DNA from: Candidatus Heimdallarchaeota archaeon
GTDB taxonomy: Archaea; Asgardarchaeota; Heimdallarchaeia; JABLTI01
Direction: 5' to 3'
NCBI GenBank assembly: GCA_018238155.1
Contig: JABCTZ010000036.1
Coordinates: forward strand, 1 to 64,000
Length of the DNA stretch: 64,000 bases
Shown: piece by piece, positions 62,847 through 64,000 of the stretch
Position numbering within the stretch: position 1 is the stretch's first letter
Layout: each line of letters begins with the position of its first letter
Translations under genes and position numbers: made by a program
The notes under the pieces: model-generated
Seen by the model: only the letters and a program-made list of their open reading frames with translations
Database searches by the model: none
What the model was told of the DNA's origin: nothing

Positions 62847-63704
62847 TTAATAATCGGTTTTTCCATATTTAACATCTTTTGCTTTTACTACTTCTACATT
62901 ACGAGTTGAGCAACCATCCTTAATGATTTGAATTAAGGTTGCATTCAAGCTACTCCGATCAATTATCGCCCATTTGATTTTCTCAATTGTTTTATCGATC
63001 ATTTGTTCTACTATTGCTTGAGTGAGGTGTTCTTTATGATATTTAGGTAGAATGTGACCGATTGCTACAGGTGTTAATTCCATTAATTCATTGAATCGTG
63101 TTGTGTAATGTCCACCTCCAAAACAAATACTGGGAATAATTTTCTCTTCATTTTTTTGCAAACAGATTTTCATTAGAGTATTTGCAACAGCTTGTAACGC
63201 TAATTTATTCTTGAACTCTATCTCTGTGCTCCCTACTTCAACATAGATTAATGGCGTTTTTAGATTGGTTGGTCCATGGTGTGTTGCTTCTACTGTAACG
63301 TCAAAGTTAGTTAGAGCAAGTTTTTCTTGTTCTTTCAAAAGGTTGAGATATGCTTCTCTAATTGCTCTTGTACTTCCAAAAGCTAATTCCAAAGGATTGC
63401 CACCATGACTATTATCAGAACTAAGATTTCCGGTAATATGCGTTAGTAGGCTTGGTTTATTTGCCTTACTTTGATGACGTGAACCAAATAGCAATAGATC
63501 TGCTTCAAGCTTATCACAATGGTCTGTATGGATAACATCTTTTGTTGAATTCACTAATCGAATATTTTTATGTTTATAAATTGGTGTTTCATCAAATGTT
63601 TCTTCAGTTTCTTCGAATGACCAATTGTCCAAAAGGGTTTGGCGTATATTTCTACCACAAATATTTTTATCGGTGGTTATTATAACCGGTTTTTTAAGAT
63701 TCAT
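62847..63704 (-). CDS. dtdA: D-aminoacyl-tRNA deacylase, DtdA type
   Basis: The protein shows the archaeal deacylase pattern: VIITTDKNICGRNI near the start, LLLFGSRHQSKANKPSLLTH, EATHHGPT and GGGHYTTRF, with histidines that bind the substrate or metal. It frees D-amino acids from wrongly charged tRNA. GTG 63716 opens the frame but lies inside GAGGTGA, the ribosome site for ATG 63704, so I start there. It is 14 bases after the stop of the sugar kinase on the same strand. Confidence 0.88.
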   Translation of the reverse strand: MNLKKPVIITTDKNICGRNIRQTLLDNWSFEETEETFDETPIYKHKNIRLVNSTKDVIHTDHCDKLEADLLLFGSRHQSKANKPSLLTHITGNLSSDNSHGGNPLELAFGSTRAIREAYLNLLKEQEKLALTNFDVTVEATHHGPTNLKTPLIYVEVGSTEIEFKNKLALQAVANTLMKICLQKNEEKIIPSICFGGGHYTTRFNELMELTPVAIGHILPKYHKEHLTQAIVEQMIDKTIEKIKWAIIDRSSLNATLIQIIKDGCSTRNVEVVKAKDVKYGKTDY

Positions 63705-63718
63705 TTGAACTTTCACCT

Positions 63719-64000
63719 CTAATTCAAAGAAATATTTTTAGCATTAATGAATTCCTCTATTTCATCTTTCCTAGGCATTCCATCTCGAGCATTGGAGAGT
63801 GTAATTTGTAACGCTGCACACGCTGCAGCATATTTCCCACAAGCAGAGAGGGATAGATTTTGTTTGTAAGAATGAATAAATCCTGCGGCATAAGCATCTC
63901 CCGCACCTGTAGTATCAACAACAGGAACTTCAAAGGATGGTATTTTCTCTATACCATCGTGGGAAACAATATATGACCCTTCATGCCCAAGTGTTACATT
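63719..64000 (-). CDS. PfkB-family carbohydrate kinase (C-terminal part)
   Basis: The last 93 residues of a ribokinase-like sugar kinase. DTTGAGDAYAAGF, the PfkB catalytic signature with its aspartate base, is intact. NVTLGHEGSYIV precedes it and NARDGMPRKDEIEEF ends the protein. The remainder of the gene lies beyond the right edge. The substrate cannot be told from this part; ribose, fructose, adenosine or a similar sugar is possible. It precedes dtdA in one transcription unit. Confidence 0.85.
   Translation of the reverse strand, partial: NVTLGHEGSYIVSHDGIEKIPSFEVPVVDTTGAGDAYAAGFIHSYKQNLSLSACGKYAAACAALQITLSNARDGMPRKDEIEEFINAKNISLN

Noticed and set aside
1..64000. CRISPR arrays, insertion sequences and prophage
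   Set aside because: I saw no regularly spaced identical repeats, transposase motifs, integrase genes or phage structural genes in the window.

Overview
The window is from an AT-rich archaeal chromosome (roughly one third G+C, judged by eye). The archaeal assignment rests on aRF1 with NIKS and GGQ motifs, the PolD small subunit DP1, a digeranylgeranylglyceryl-phosphate synthase-type UbiA prenyltransferase, archease, DtdA, MptA and other tetrahydromethanopterin-type genes, an F420-dependent NADP reductase, TATA boxes about 25 bp upstream of RNA genes, and a tRNA-Leu with an intron at the canonical 37/38 position. A GTPBP1-type GTPase, several HEAT-repeat proteins and large surface proteins suggest an Asgard (Promethearchaeota) lineage, but nothing here proves it.

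Layout. 0-2.6 kb: F420:NADP oxidoreductase, aRF1, a small OB-fold protein. 2.9-5.7 kb: a large LVIVD-repeat surface protein. 5.8-10.5 kb: two tandem ClC-CBS chloride proteins; the first seems to have its N-terminal tail in another frame, joined at an A7 run. 10.6-16.9 kb: a DnaJ-zinc-finger/S1/OB/DHH nuclease, MptA, a HAD hydrolase, a DUF523 protein, a methyltransferase and an archaeal coiled-coil protein. 17.0-18.9 kb: a structured leader, secY, and the intron-bearing tRNA-Leu. 19-22.3 kb: two overlapping paralogous membrane proteins with a thioredoxin-like tail lacking CXXC. 22.3-29.1 kb: an Eis-like acetyltransferase, a one-helix membrane protein, tRNA-Thr, a cupin, a HEAT protein, a candidate non-coding RNA, dihydropteroate synthase, a GH3 glycosidase and tRNA-Ser. 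29.1-32.4 kb: a mini-ORF, two HEAT proteins, an unknown protein and a second candidate structured RNA. 32.5-40.7 kb: archease, PolD DP1, the lipid prenyltransferase, two coiled-coil proteins, a thioredoxin reductase-like protein and the GTPBP1-like GTPase. 41.3-43.7 kb: a MoxR-VWA pair and a C2H2 zinc-finger protein. 44-50.1 kb: a DmrB-like flavoprotein, a dihydropteroate synthase-like protein, GcvH, GcvPA and GcvPB. 50.1-57.5 kb: an NAD kinase-like protein, prolyl oligopeptidase, a macro-domain protein, a calcium-repeat surface protein and ribosomal protein L11. 57.5-64 kb: decayed Cys-rich reading frames, an ADP-forming acyl-CoA synthetase, a beta-CASP nuclease, a ParB-like protein, an unknown protein, DtdA and the end of a PfkB sugar kinase.

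How the genes fit together. Four pterin genes (mptA, two dihydropteroate synthase types, DmrB-like) lie in the window. Two of them directly precede the glycine cleavage genes, which suggests a methanopterin-type C1 carrier serving glycine metabolism. ADP-forming acyl-CoA synthetase, GH3 glycosidase, prolyl oligopeptidase and a PfkB kinase fit a heterotrophic, fermentative life. The least expected signals are between genes: three candidate small RNAs (25797-25945, 31254-31400, 43778-43872), the paired hairpins before secY, repeats and palindromes at several promoters, and the split ClC reading frame.
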